Assembly (NCBI GenBank): GCA_017452475.1
Contig: JAFTMJ010000088.1
Span: 1 to 43,387, forward strand
Direction: 5' to 3'
From: Clostridia bacterium
GTDB taxonomy: Bacteria; Bacillota; Clostridia; Oscillospirales; CAG-272
Length of the DNA: 43,387 bases
This document shows positions 25,001 to 32,510 of this stretch, piece after piece (position 1 is the first letter of the stretch; every line of letters begins with the position of its first letter). A program made the position numbers and the translations under genes. Below the pieces are notes generated by a model. The model saw only the letters and a list, made by a program, of their open reading frames with translations. It did not search any database and had not been told where the DNA came from.

Positions 25001-26469
25001 TAGTCCGCAGGACGTCCTGAGCCGGGGATAACAACATATTCCATCTCAAGCACTTCGTTGGAATCTGCAGGGATACGGTCCTTTAAGAACTCCTCAAAGA
25101 AGTCCTTTTCCTTGCTGGAGGCATTTGTTGCCTCAACGAAGTAGATGATTGAATCATTAAATAATATGTAAGGAGTTTTCTTACCGTTGATTGATGCAAC
25201 AGACATAGCGCCCTCATATGTGGATGGAGAGCCAACTGTTGATGTATCGGGGTTAGAGGTAAGACCCAGGTTACCGTTCTTATCAGAGCCGTATGCTGAG
25301 TTGTAGCTGTTTGATGCGGCAACAACCAAGCTAATGCCTGCGTCCCTAATCTTTTGGTAAACATTGCCGTTTACTGCCTCCTTGTCGCTCTCGCGGCTGA
25401 AGCCGCAGGCTGTACCCAAGGACATATTGATAACGTCAACGCCTAAGAGAACGCAGTCCTCAAGGGCGGACAAAATCCAAGATGTACGGGCGCTTTCCTC
25501 AATATCGGAGAAGGTTTTCATAGAAACGATCTGCGCAAGAGGCGCAACACCTGTAATCACATCATCACTTCCCGCAATAACACCCGAAACGTGTGTACCG
25601 TGATTGTTATGGAGTGAATAAACATCGGGGTCCCTGTCTGCATAGTCGAAGGCAAACGGCACCTTGTCACTGACATATAGGTCGTCAGCGGTAACGCCCT
25701 CCATATAGAACTCAGCGCGAGTGTCCTTGTAAAGAAGAAGGTCGGTAACCATCTGCTTTGTCAAGCCAAGCCTTTCCCTATCAGCCTTAAAATTGCTGTC
25801 AAGGAAGGCTGTGTGTGTATAGTCAAGACCTGTGTCAAGCACGGCAACAACCATACCCTCGCCCTTGTACTTGAAGTCTGAGCTGTTGAAGATACCGGTG
25901 TTTTCGTAGAAGTTAACATCATTTTCCACAAGCTTGGAGTCAGCAGGCTCATAAACCTCACCCACAATAACAGTTGCCTTTGTGCCGATTGCATCGCAGG
26001 CAGCATCAAAGTCGCCAGCCTGGATAAGCACCTCAAAGCCGCTGAATATTGTGTTATAATTAACACCCTTTGTATAGCTAATACCCTTTGCAGACAATGC
26101 CTTCAAAATCCTTGTCTGCTCCGAATAAGCATTTGCCATAACCTTTGTTGCCGCATCGGTGGTGGCAAACTGTACCATTGACATAGACTTGTCCGACTCA
26201 CCGTACGCGTCCATAATGGCTGGCATATTAAGGTCGACAATTAGGGAGATTGTGTCAGTATTCTTAACCGTGCTTGGTAGCTTTTGAACTACGCTTGGGT
26301 TGAAGAACTGCTCCATATTGTCCTTTAGTTTTCCGTTATACTCACTAAGGTACGTGGGAGCTGTGGCATTTACACCAAGCACCGAAGCACCAACTGAGAA
26401 TAACATTGCGAACAGCAACAGTGCCGAAATGGCAACCAAAGCTATTCTTGCGGTTCTTTTTGTCTTCAT
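19009..26469 (-). CDS. Giant cell-surface subtilisin-like protease with leucine-rich repeats
   Basis: A 2486-residue secreted serine protease (peptidase S8). It has a signal peptide (RIALVAISALLLFAMLFSVG) and a pro-region to about residue 170. The catalytic Asp is in VVAVLDTGLDYTH (about 211), the His in NNHGTHVSG (about 292) and the Ser in LSGTSMACPNMSG (about 615). A PA insert (GKIVLVRRGSTTFEEKAKAA, about 500) lies between His and Ser. An Fn3-like region follows (FYGDWTKAP), as in C5a-peptidase/lactocepin enzymes, then two Big_2-like domains (about 1170-1245 and 1308-1385). More than 20 BspA-type leucine-rich repeats (GAYAF, IGDYAF, LGKGAF patterns) span about 1400-2245. A helical stretch (AREAYNKIPTRDQQALV), a Pro/Thr linker and a final membrane helix with a KKGANK tail anchor it; I see no LPXTG. 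The start at 26469 is preceded by AAAGGCGAAG. It probably feeds peptides to Opp. Confidence 0.93.
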   Translation of the reverse strand: MKTKRTARIALVAISALLLFAMLFSVGASVLGVNATAPTYLSEYNGKLKDNMEQFFNPSVVQKLPSTVKNTDTISLIVDLNMPAIMDAYGESDKSMSMVQFATTDAATKVMANAYSEQTRILKALSAKGISYTKGVNYNTIFSGFEVLIQAGDFDAACDAIGTKATVIVGEVYEPADSKLVENDVNFYENTGIFNSSDFKYKGEGMVVAVLDTGLDYTHTAFLDSNFKADRERLGLTKQMVTDLLLYKDTRAEFYMEGVTADDLYVSDKVPFAFDYADRDPDVYSLHNNHGTHVSGVIAGSDDVITGVAPLAQIVSMKTFSDIEESARTSWILSALEDCVLLGVDVINMSLGTACGFSRESDKEAVNGNVYQKIRDAGISLVVAASNSYNSAYGSDKNGNLGLTSNPDTSTVGSPSTYEGAMSVASINGKKTPYILFNDSIIYFVEATNASSKEKDFFEEFLKDRIPADSNEVLEMEYVVIPGSGRPADYKTVDVRGKIVLVRRGSTTFEEKAKAAQDAGAAAIIIYNNVSGDIKMNAGTVSIPICSISQDDGELLAANGNGKIKIGRLQTSGPFISDFSSWGPAPDLGIKPEITAHGGNILSAVTGGGYDRLSGTSMACPNMSGVIALLRQYVENEFDSIKNMPQGAEKNRAINSLVNCLLMSTADVMYNTNGLPYAVRKQGAGLANLVSAAKTTAYIQTYDREDGSVMDKAKIELGDDKNKTGVYTLKFAINNFGSSALTYKLSATVMTEGVSETETVRGETTVTEEGYILNGAKFEVVKVTGGTKNGTSVTVSGNSVAVVEAKITLSDADKKYLDESFENGMYVEGFVSLDAVSGTEVDLNVPYLAFYGDWTKAPLFDTDYFETNRDELDDGISQDDKVMADAYPTRPIGGLYSDYVSYLGSYYFQQNPQDQIIAANRDFIALSYSDETVHSFRFVWAGLLRNAAKMVVTITNDATGEVIFKTEEYDIRKSYGDGGSIYPANIEVEFDTQDYDLPNNAQLSVKIEGFLDYEDGGADTNLKNTFEFPIVIDYQAPIVTDCEFYTEYDKDLKKNRLYANVAVYDNHYAMALNFGYVRKATAEELAKDGYEYLMESFESYLTPVYSTFNGTTYVEFELTDYIYELKANAKNKNTFVVTAYDYALNLSTYEIGLPDEYVDFYFEESSNETNYLSVNQVYQLNPIMYPSAETDPNGTENPWSELIEYRSMNTRVAKIVNDKVVAVGAGKTYIQARDANGNAAQFHITVLGPEALNDPVLSKYYREYDKPVADVFDVTGYKTLKAYYYLNNDERDIGMTGDVKLFSGGFNLKMFPSESVELKTRFIPYFDTAKIVFESSNSNIVSIDENGVVVAKEEGYASVTAKVMLDGKNTFYSETINVEVKNPWIRSGPSLTHYFGNGGTVNIPAELVLTEIGQYAFSNFDYVEKTADDEISEEDPNLTKVQFLGEKTIKKVVIPAGIEKIGPYAFAGLTALEEVVIPYTVEAIEYGAFFGCTSLTTVTYVDENGRTVTGEGLKNVKLINMGAFQGCDLRGTLVLDNARAIGDYAFANNRNLNKVTIPKTLQSVGGYAFFGDIRLDEVNVYAELVKYGPYVFSGCTNLSKMKTYDSDEMLMATINTKVIPEGAFYGCTRLDNVTIGKDVNVISEYAFANSGIKSFSAAKENNAFLAQNSSYILSKDEKVLVLVAPAIELENGAFELINDKVVEIGAGAFADNESIKKVVIPSITVVGNYAFAECSALADVQLGALTYIGDYSFFATAISSHPSLDAAEYIGAYAFLSSAVTSANIPNGKTVMEGAFAECDKLVSVTVGNDVELGKGAFMYNNRLSGRYTVEYYLNGLNQRCYYFNYNSPMRSLTVGNNVAIGDFAFMGAADLVSMTLGENITVGEQAFYNCCSLKSILDHNGQEVGFKNIISIGDLAFTGDEQFVYTDSFTQNIMISGDSYVFHYYGAAFESIDLSHIENTADNQNVGKGVFAYCTELKSVTLGDNFTVIPELAFYGCNALESINLDKIVTVRNDSFSNCTSLKEIDLSSATSVEKYAFTLSGLNKVTFNSNGVEIGEGAFAYNEFLTEVNNFSAVTSLDAYAFAYSAVTEADLSGAVSIGKHAFIKSDLTPFKVTLGDKLKSLGDNPFALCSLDPFAKTETHRFNGTDYVVYNYTYDISDTVKVINGSLYCKTDNGGYIFVTYAGTGEESVVIVAEDTVRISSYAFAGSNVETVQLSHALNAIGHKAFYRCDKLETVIFRSYEAPVLEEQLDVAYYNSYDNIIGGGTYSVPLNNGTVLTKQGLGIVDYYMWNVPSGMYYDVLFGANFIDNIGHFDRALIMIRPSNGQGYENFIYGQYFDRVVDGAISATDDTLAAIAAIAKLPRVIKLSHEALVIEAREAYNKIPTRDQQALVEGYATLVSAENKIARLKAEQEAGNKPSVPDTPTNPNTPSVKPSAPVTQVTVKEQSNIGFIVTIIILSAVIVACAAFMTVYIIKTKKGANKTV

Positions 26470-26529
26470 TTTCGCTTCGCCTTTCTTTATTTTGCGTGTG
26501 TATATTATACTGTTAAGCATACGTGTTTT

Positions 26530-26558
26530 ATTTTATCATAATATAGGCGTAATTTCAA
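26530..26558 (-). promoter_or_regulatory. Promoter for the subtilase-opp locus
   Basis: On the minus strand, TTGAAA (26553-26558), a 17-base spacer and TAAAAT (26530-26535), about 60 bases before the subtilase ATG. No other convincing promoter is seen downstream until the end of the opp genes. Confidence 0.65.
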
Positions 26559-26901
26559 GTCCTTTTTCCCTTTATCTCTTTTTAGATTTAGCGTTTTAGC
26601 CTTGTGTTGCTTTAACACGGTAAAATCTCAAAAGTGCCGCAAGCCTTTGCTTTACAAGGCTTTGTCAGATTTTAGGCACTTGTATAAAATATATTATATT
26701 TAACGCGCAAATTATTTTGTTACTTTTTTGTTAATTGAAATTTACCTTTTGTTTCTTTTTTTCGTTTATCACGAAAAATTTCTTTGCCTTACCCTGTTCT
26801 TTTCTGCTCTTTCTGCTGTTTTTATGGCTTTTTGTCCACCCTGTGTCGATTATTCTCAATTTTTTTGCAGAAAAAATTCTAATCACAGTTTTTTACCTAT
26901 A
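26559..26901. other. Divergent intergenic region with no gene
   Basis: The 494-base space between the subtilase and the 313-residue membrane-protein gene is AT-rich. It holds one promoter for each direction near its ends and a dense inverted-repeat cluster at 26605-26682. From about 26700 to 26890 I see pyrimidine-rich sequence on the plus strand with no credible reading frame or ribosome binding site. Confidence 0.6.
26605..26682. repeat. Compact inverted-repeat cluster with pseudoknot-like order
   Basis: Three perfect complementary pairs lie within 62 bases: TAAAATCT (26621-26628) with AGATTTTA (26667-26674), AAGTGCC (26632-26638) with GGCACTT (26675-26681), and AAGCCTT (26641-26647) with AAGGCTT (26656-26662). 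The first two pairs cross each other, as in an H-type pseudoknot, and the third is a hairpin inside both. A small GTGTT/AACAC hairpin lies just beside them, left of 26620. Either strand could be transcribed; no T-tract follows. It may be a structured RNA, a protein-binding DNA element, or a decayed repeat. Confidence 0.4.
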
Positions 26902-26930
26902 TTGACAATTTACAATAAATATGGTAAAAT
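26902..26930 (+). promoter_or_regulatory. Promoter for the membrane protein/ferredoxin-TlpA operon
   Basis: TTGACA (26902-26907), a 17-base spacer and TAAAAT (26925-26930), about 33 bases before the ATG at 26964. One of the strongest promoters in the window. Confidence 0.8.
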
Positions 26931-26963
26931 AACGAGGAATAACTTTTTAGAAAGGTGATACAT

Positions 26964-27905
26964 ATGGCTAATTATGAGCTTAACTCACGCAGGCAGGCAG
27001 GCGGCGATATGGCGGATGAAGGATTTTTTGTGAAGCATCGCAAGACAATCCACACAATCTACGGCATTATACTAAGCGCCCTTGTGCTTGCCACCGCAAT
27101 TGTTACTGTGGTGATGTGTGTTGATATTTATAACTCGGGGCCCTCCCCTTTTACAAGGCAGAGCGTTTACGAGCATTTTATGTCTGCTTCTGCGCTAATT
27201 TATGTTCTTGTCGCATTTATAGTAGGCGGCGGTGTGCTTAACCTTGTCCTGCCCCTTGAAAAGAAAAGGCTGAAGGGCACGGTGGATGAAAGGCTTGTGC
27301 TTAGTAAGCTTTTTAGCAAACTGACAGGTGTTAGCGCAGAGGGCGCGCAGAAAATTGAAAAACAACGCCTTATCCGCTTTATTATGCTGGTTATCAGCTT
27401 TGTTTTGACTGTGGGCGCTTCTGTTGCCGCTATTGTTTACCTTGCCGTATCATTCGATGTGACCGACAAGGGAATTAACAGCGATGTTATTGCAGGCACA
27501 CTGAATTTATTAAGAATTTTTGCAGCTCCCTTAATCTATCTCATTGTTACCGCTTTTGTGTGCAAGAGCAGCATCAAAAAGGAGCTTGAAATCGTAAAAA
27601 ATGAGCTTAAAACCCCAAAAACAGGGGAGGGAGTGGTTGATTTTAGCGAAAACGAGGCTGAAGGCAACCAAGCGGCTAAGGCAGAGAGTAAGGGTACCTT
27701 TACCAAGCTAAGCTGCGACCTTGACAAAACGGTTAGAAACGCAAAAAAGCCTAAGGCTTGGCACGGATATTTGCGCATTGGCGTAGCCTCACTGCTTGCC
27801 TGCGCCGCCATTGTATTTATTATTGTTGGAATAGCAAACGGCGGTATGGGCGATGTGCTGACCAAGGCGATTAACATTTGTACGGAATGTATAGGAATGG
27901 GGTAA
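26964..27905 (+). CDS. Multipass membrane protein upstream of a ferredoxin-thioredoxin fusion, unknown
   Basis: A 313-residue protein I cannot assign. A hydrophilic N-terminus is followed by membrane segments near residues 30-55 (IIYGIILSALVL-type), 75-97, 140-168, 185-205 and a final one near 275-300. A charged cytoplasmic stretch of about 60 residues (around 205-265, rich in Lys and Glu) separates the last two. There are few cysteines and no heme- or metal-binding motif that I can see. The ATG at 26964 has AAAGGTG upstream; a GTG nine bases earlier is less likely. Its stop lies six bases before the start of the NapH/TlpA fusion, so the two form an operon. A role as membrane partner for electron transfer is guesswork from this position. 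Confidence 0.7.
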   Translation: MANYELNSRRQAGGDMADEGFFVKHRKTIHTIYGIILSALVLATAIVTVVMCVDIYNSGPSPFTRQSVYEHFMSASALIYVLVAFIVGGGVLNLVLPLEKKRLKGTVDERLVLSKLFSKLTGVSAEGAQKIEKQRLIRFIMLVISFVLTVGASVAAIVYLAVSFDVTDKGINSDVIAGTLNLLRIFAAPLIYLIVTAFVCKSSIKKELEIVKNELKTPKTGEGVVDFSENEAEGNQAAKAESKGTFTKLSCDLDKTVRNAKKPKAWHGYLRIGVASLLACAAIVFIIVGIANGGMGDVLTKAINICTECIGMG

Positions 27906-27911
27906 TGGCAG

Positions 27912-29516
27912 ATGAAGAAATTTTTTAGCAAATTAAAAAGCCTAATCCCAACAAAGCGTAAGCTTATTCAGCTTTACTCCGCCCTTTTGTTTAATGCAAA
28001 CATCAAGGGCTTTGTATCGGGAAAAATCTACAAGGGTGCAACAAAAAATGTTTGTGCCCCCGGAATTAACTGTTATTCCTGCCCCAGCGCCGTTGGCGCC
28101 TGCCCGCTTGGCGCACTGCAAAACGCCCTTGGTGCAAGCCAGCACAGAGCCCCCTTCTATGTTATCGGCATTTTGATGCTCTATGCGCTATTGTTTGGCC
28201 GTTTCATTTGCGGCTTCCTTTGTCCCTTCGGTTTAATACAGGAGCTTCTTTACAAGATTAAAACGCCTAAGCTTAAGAAAAGCCGTGTTACAAGAATTTT
28301 ATCCTACCTTAAGTATGTAATTCTTGTTTTCTTTGTAGTATTTATTCCTCTTGTTTACTTTGCCCCCGGCTTTTGCAAGTACATTTGCCCTGCGGGTGTT
28401 TTGGAGGGCGCCTTCGGTGTCCTTGGCCACCCCGACAATGCAAACGAAATGTCAAGGCTTGGTCCATTGTTTACTTGGAAGTTCTTACTCCTTATCAGCA
28501 TTCTTTTAGGCTCGGTGTTCATTTTTAGGATTTTCTGCCGTTTTCTGTGCCCACTCGGCGCTCTTTACGGCTTGTTCAACCACTTCTCTGTTTTCGGCAT
28601 CAAGCTGGAAAAGCACAAATGCACCGACTGCGGACTTTGTGTAAGCAAGTGTAAGGTGGATATCCGCCATGTTAATGACCACGAATGTATAAATTGCGGT
28701 GAATGTATTGATGTTTGCCCCACGCAGGCTATCTCGTGGAAGGGCTCAAAAATTTTCCTGCCACCCAATGAAATCAGCGACCCTGTGTCTATAAACGAAA
28801 ATAGCACAGAGGAGGAAATCGCTTTAGCAAACCAGCAAAGGGCTGAATTTGAGGCGCAAAACGCAAGAATTAAAAAGAGGAACAAAATTTTAAAGATTGT
28901 TGCCGGTTGCGTAATGCTTGGCGTCCTTGCCTTTGCCCTTATTTACTACAACTTTATTGACACTCCAAATGAGGATGTTAAGCCAAAGCCACCCACAAAC
29001 CAGCAAATTGAGGAGGGCGCCCCACCCCTTGGCATAGAGGTTGGAAACACCTGCTATGGCTTTGAGATGGAGGTCTTTGACGAAAACGGCTTGACAGGTG
29101 AAAAATTTGACCCTGCAAATAATCACGGCAAAATTACCATTATTAACTTCTGGGGCACCTGGTGTTCAGGCTGTGTGGATGAGCTTCCGTACTTTGACAG
29201 GATTGCAACGGAGTATAAGGACACGGTTACTGTTGTGGCTGTACATACAAGCAGGGACTTCTTAGACGGAAACCCACCCGCTAAGGATTTTGTTATGACC
29301 AACTACAAGGACTCCAACATTATCTTTACAAGAGACGAAGCTCTTGACAAGGAGGATAAATACTCCGATGACTATTACTTCAAGCTTTTGGGCGGGGGTG
29401 ACTCCTACCCCATCACCATAATTCTTGATGAAAAGGGCGTTATTATTTCCGCAAATTACAAGGATATGACCTACAATGAGCTTAAGGAAATAATCGACAG
29501 TCAATTGACTAAATAA
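27912..29516 (+). CDS. NapH-type membrane polyferredoxin fused to a TlpA-like thioredoxin domain
   Basis: A 534-residue membrane redox protein. Residues 1-230 form a NapH/YccM-like membrane part with repeated Cys-x3-CP clusters: C54-x2-C57P, C64P, C100-x3-C104P, C155-x3-C159P and C209-x3-C213P. Two 4Fe-4S ferredoxin motifs follow, CTDCGLCVSKCK (from C237) and CINCGECIDVCP (from C259). A charged linker and one membrane helix (about 328-346) lead to a C-terminal TlpA/thioredoxin domain with active site WGTWCSGC (C418, C421) and the cis-Pro strand DSYPITIIL. The layout would carry electrons from cytoplasmic ferredoxin clusters through the membrane to an outside-facing thiol site. That flow is inference; the domains are clear. 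A terminator follows directly. I do not recall this fusion as a named family. Confidence 0.88.
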   Translation: MKKFFSKLKSLIPTKRKLIQLYSALLFNANIKGFVSGKIYKGATKNVCAPGINCYSCPSAVGACPLGALQNALGASQHRAPFYVIGILMLYALLFGRFICGFLCPFGLIQELLYKIKTPKLKKSRVTRILSYLKYVILVFFVVFIPLVYFAPGFCKYICPAGVLEGAFGVLGHPDNANEMSRLGPLFTWKFLLLISILLGSVFIFRIFCRFLCPLGALYGLFNHFSVFGIKLEKHKCTDCGLCVSKCKVDIRHVNDHECINCGECIDVCPTQAISWKGSKIFLPPNEISDPVSINENSTEEEIALANQQRAEFEAQNARIKKRNKILKIVAGCVMLGVLAFALIYYNFIDTPNEDVKPKPPTNQQIEEGAPPLGIEVGNTCYGFEMEVFDENGLTGEKFDPANNHGKITIINFWGTWCSGCVDELPYFDRIATEYKDTVTVVAVHTSRDFLDGNPPAKDFVMTNYKDSNIIFTRDEALDKEDKYSDDYYFKLLGGGDSYPITIILDEKGVIISANYKDMTYNELKEIIDSQLTK

Positions 29517-29521
29517 AAAAT

Positions 29522-29557
29522 ACCACTCAGCGCCGAGGCGTTGAGTGGTTATTTTTT
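29522..29557. terminator. Bidirectional terminator
   Basis: The stem ACCACTCAGCGCC / GGCGTTGAGTGGT (one G-T pair, very short loop) is followed by ATTTTTT on the plus strand and flanked by AAAAAAT on the left. It lies between the convergent ferredoxin-TlpA gene and the 917-residue lipoprotein gene. Confidence 0.88.
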
Positions 29558-29606
29558 ATGGAGTCAATATCTTGTGCCTTTTGATTACGGGAATTGTACC
29601 GCTTTA

Positions 29607-32360
29607 TTATTCGGCTACGATTGTAAGCTCATAGGTTGCGTCTGCATCTGCAACAACCGCAAAGTAAATCCAAGCACCCTCTGTATCTCCGATAACAAGG
29701 GTGTTGTTTTCAGCAGGAATTAAGCTATAGTCTCCGGATGGCTGGAATTGAACTGTGTTGAGTGTAACATTCTCGCCAACTACGGTAACTGTAAGCTTGC
29801 TGCCGATGCCTGTGTACACATAGTACTTTGTTTGACCCGCAGTTAAGCTTTCAACAATATCACCTGCGCTTGTATCATATTCCTTTGCGTTGGAGGTGCT
29901 GGAGCCCTCCTCAGCCTCGATGGTTGCATACTTGTAGCTTGACTCAACAGATGCGCCGTCTACTGAGGTGATGGCAATCATATATCCCCTACCGTTATCG
30001 CTAAAGGTAAAGGTTGCCTTGCCGTCAACAACTGCGGACTCGCCGTACGGTGTGTCATTTTCATCAACTACGCCGTCATCGTTGGTGTCTGCATAGTAAA
30101 CTGTGAACTTAACATTTGCGTCATCAAAGGTGATGTACCAGGTTGTACCGTCAAAGGATGGGTAAACATAAACGCTTAACCAAGCGGTTTGACCCTCACC
30201 AACGGAAATGCTGCCCAAGCCTGTTTCGTGGTCAACCTCGTATGGATAATCGCTGGAGCCGTCCTTTACATGGTTCATATATCCTGAGGTTTCGTTGTAA
30301 TATCCGAAAGCTGCCTTTTCGCTGATTTCATAATCCTGGGGAGGAACAAGCTCAACATAGTAATCCCCGCTAAAGTCCATATTTTCAAACACATATGCAC
30401 CCTCTGCATTGGTAACGCCCCTTGCAAGCTCTGTATAGCTTTCACCGTCAAAGCTGTAAAGGATTACTGTAATACCCTCCGCTGCCTCAAAGTCAACATA
30501 TGCGTAAACGGTGTAGTTCTTCTTAAGCTCGCCAAAGGTGAAGGTAAGACCTGCGCCGTCAAAGCTATCTGAATCGTTTGATACACAGAAAACAACTGTT
30601 TCGCCTGACTTTACAGGAATGTCGATATAAACGCCGTTATCACCGTAGATTGCGTACAAATCCTTGCCGTTTACGCTAATGCCAATAAAGCGGTCAGCCA
30701 CGATGGAAAGAACGCCGTCCTTATCTGCTGTGTAGGTGTAGTATAGATATTCACTGCCGTTGCTTACTGCAATCAAGCTCTTGTCATTGCCGATATATTC
30801 CTGCACGTCAATAGGAGTGCTTTCACTGCCCGGCAGGTAAACTGACATTTCCACACTGCTCTCCTCTGCCGATGTAACGCAGAAGTATGCCATACCGTCA
30901 TCGCCCACAACAGGAGCAACAGGCGCGGTTTCAGCAGTTACCACGGTGCTTGTACCATCGCTCCATGTGATTGTAAAGGTACCAACAACATTGTTAAAGG
31001 AAATAAGCTTGCCGCTTGCGTATGGAACACAGAACCAAGCCTCAAAGCCTGCTGCGCAATTAAGGGATGCTGCTTCTGTTAAGAAAAGCGCCTTATCCTG
31101 CGCGGAGCCTGCGGTTCCGTTAAAGGTCTTCATTTCTGCCTTTGCGGAGTCATCCTTTGTAAAGATAACCGCCTTTGCATTTGCTGTGTCATCGCTGCAA
31201 ATTACGATATAATCACCGTTTGTTGCCTCAAATGTAGCAACACCGTCCGCAACAACGCACTCTGTAACTCTTTCAAGCGCCTTGTTATAAACAAAAAGTG
31301 TCTTGCCGTTTAGGCTGCTTGGTGTGTTTACTGTGTATGTAATGTCACTCAAAACCGCAACCATCAAGCTAAGCTCAGAGGACTCACCGAAGGAATACTT
31401 GCCGTCCTCACTGTCGGAAATAATCCAATATGCGGGGCTGACAATTGTAACCTTAACATAGTAGTTGCCCGGCTCAAGCTCCTCAAAGATAGCCATACCG
31501 CGCTCATCGGTTGTGCGGGTAGCCTGCTTCATATCATTTGAGTCAAAAAGCTCTACCTTTGCGCCGCTTATATATGTATCAAACATTGTTGAAAGTGAAA
31601 CAACATAGTCAACAAGCTTACCAACTGTGATTGTGCCGTCATAAGAGCCAATGCCAAAGGGTGTTGCCTCCTTTGGAAGCACATAGCTGCCGCCGCTTAT
31701 AACCTCGGTAATTTTTGCGCTGATTTCCTCACCGCTGACTGCAATAAGTCCGCTTGCAATACCGTCAGCATCGGTAACCAATGTATCCTTAAACGCCTGC
31801 TCGCCTTGATAAAGCTGAACAACCGCGCCCTCAACCGCACTGTCAGTGCTATCGAAAACATTTACGGTAACAAGCTGAAGCTGAATTGTAAGCTCACGGG
31901 AGTCAGACTTGAAGTAAACATATCCTGTTTCTGCAGGAACCAAATAGTTATCTACCCCTGCAATCTCCATAATCTTCGCCTTGAGCTTGCCTTCTTTTAG
32001 GTCATACTCCCTTGTGCCAACACCGTCATTACCTGTAACAATAGGCTTGCTAAAGCAGGTTTCGCCCTGGCAAATTTGAATTGTTGCATTCTTCACAGGT
32101 CTGCCCTGTGGGTCAACAACAGAAACCTTAACAAGGTTAGGGTTTTCGGGGTCAACGGTGGAGCCGCCCTGTGATGAGCTGCCTGTTGTACTGCCCGGTG
32201 TGCTTGGCTGTGTAGCAGGCTTTGAGGACTCGGTTGTGCTTGGCGCTGTGCTTGAGGAAGCGGGTGTTTCATCTCCACCGCAGGCAACCATAAGCAAAGC
32301 CATAGAAAGAACAACTGAAATTGTCAAAGCCAAAACTAAAAATTTCTTTAAGCTTTTCAT
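29607..32360 (-). CDS. Large surface lipoprotein with repeated Cna-B/carboxypeptidase-regulatory-like domains
   Basis: A 917-residue lipoprotein: signal peptide, lipobox MVACGG with Cys27, then a Ser/Thr/Pro/Gly linker to about residue 70. Several beta-sandwich units of the Cna-B or peptidase-regulatory type follow, each with a ligand-free scaffold signature: VSVVDPQGRPVKNATIQI, VNVFDSTDSAVEGAVVQLY, YISGAKVELFDSNDMKQA and, near the end, an EF-hand-like loop DTNDDGVVDEND. Two PPC-like stretches (YYTYTADKDGVLSI and KYYVYTG) suggest pre-peptidase-type domains. No catalytic motif is visible, so a structural or binding role on the cell surface is likely. It has its own promoter (32416-32444) and follows the terminator of the 554-residue lipoprotein. 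I do not know its ligand. Confidence 0.82.
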   Translation of the reverse strand: MKSLKKFLVLALTISVVLSMALLMVACGGDETPASSSTAPSTTESSKPATQPSTPGSTTGSSSQGGSTVDPENPNLVKVSVVDPQGRPVKNATIQICQGETCFSKPIVTGNDGVGTREYDLKEGKLKAKIMEIAGVDNYLVPAETGYVYFKSDSRELTIQLQLVTVNVFDSTDSAVEGAVVQLYQGEQAFKDTLVTDADGIASGLIAVSGEEISAKITEVISGGSYVLPKEATPFGIGSYDGTITVGKLVDYVVSLSTMFDTYISGAKVELFDSNDMKQATRTTDERGMAIFEELEPGNYYVKVTIVSPAYWIISDSEDGKYSFGESSELSLMVAVLSDITYTVNTPSSLNGKTLFVYNKALERVTECVVADGVATFEATNGDYIVICSDDTANAKAVIFTKDDSAKAEMKTFNGTAGSAQDKALFLTEAASLNCAAGFEAWFCVPYASGKLISFNNVVGTFTITWSDGTSTVVTAETAPVAPVVGDDGMAYFCVTSAEESSVEMSVYLPGSESTPIDVQEYIGNDKSLIAVSNGSEYLYYTYTADKDGVLSIVADRFIGISVNGKDLYAIYGDNGVYIDIPVKSGETVVFCVSNDSDSFDGAGLTFTFGELKKNYTVYAYVDFEAAEGITVILYSFDGESYTELARGVTNAEGAYVFENMDFSGDYYVELVPPQDYEISEKAAFGYYNETSGYMNHVKDGSSDYPYEVDHETGLGSISVGEGQTAWLSVYVYPSFDGTTWYITFDDANVKFTVYYADTNDDGVVDENDTPYGESAVVDGKATFTFSDNGRGYMIAITSVDGASVESSYKYATIEAEEGSSTSNAKEYDTSAGDIVESLTAGQTKYYVYTGIGSKLTVTVVGENVTLNTVQFQPSGDYSLIPAENNTLVIGDTEGAWIYFAVVADADATYELTIVAE

Positions 32361-32415
32361 TATAAACCTCCGTTTTTTGTGTAGCTGTTAAAAGCTCTTT
32401 ATTATTAGCAGGGAT

Positions 32416-32444
32416 ATTATATCATTTTTTTATTTATTTTGCAA
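32416..32444 (-). promoter_or_regulatory. Promoter for the 917-residue lipoprotein gene
   Basis: On the minus strand, TTGCAA (32439-32444), a 17-base spacer and TATAAT (32416-32421). The leader to the ATG at 32360 is about 50 bases and includes GGAGG. Confidence 0.72.
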
Positions 32445-32458
32445 GTATTAACATAACA

Positions 32459-32490
32459 AAATATCGCAGGCTTGCACGCCTGCGATATTT
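32459..32490 (-). terminator. Intrinsic terminator after the 554-residue lipoprotein gene
   Basis: A thirteen-base perfect stem (AAATATCGCAGGC with GCCTGCGATATTT) and a six-base loop, 20 bases past the stop codon at 32511. On the minus strand it is followed by a short T-rich run (TTTTGTTATG). Confidence 0.82.
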
Positions 32491-32510
32491 GTTTACATTT
32501 TGTTTTTAAT

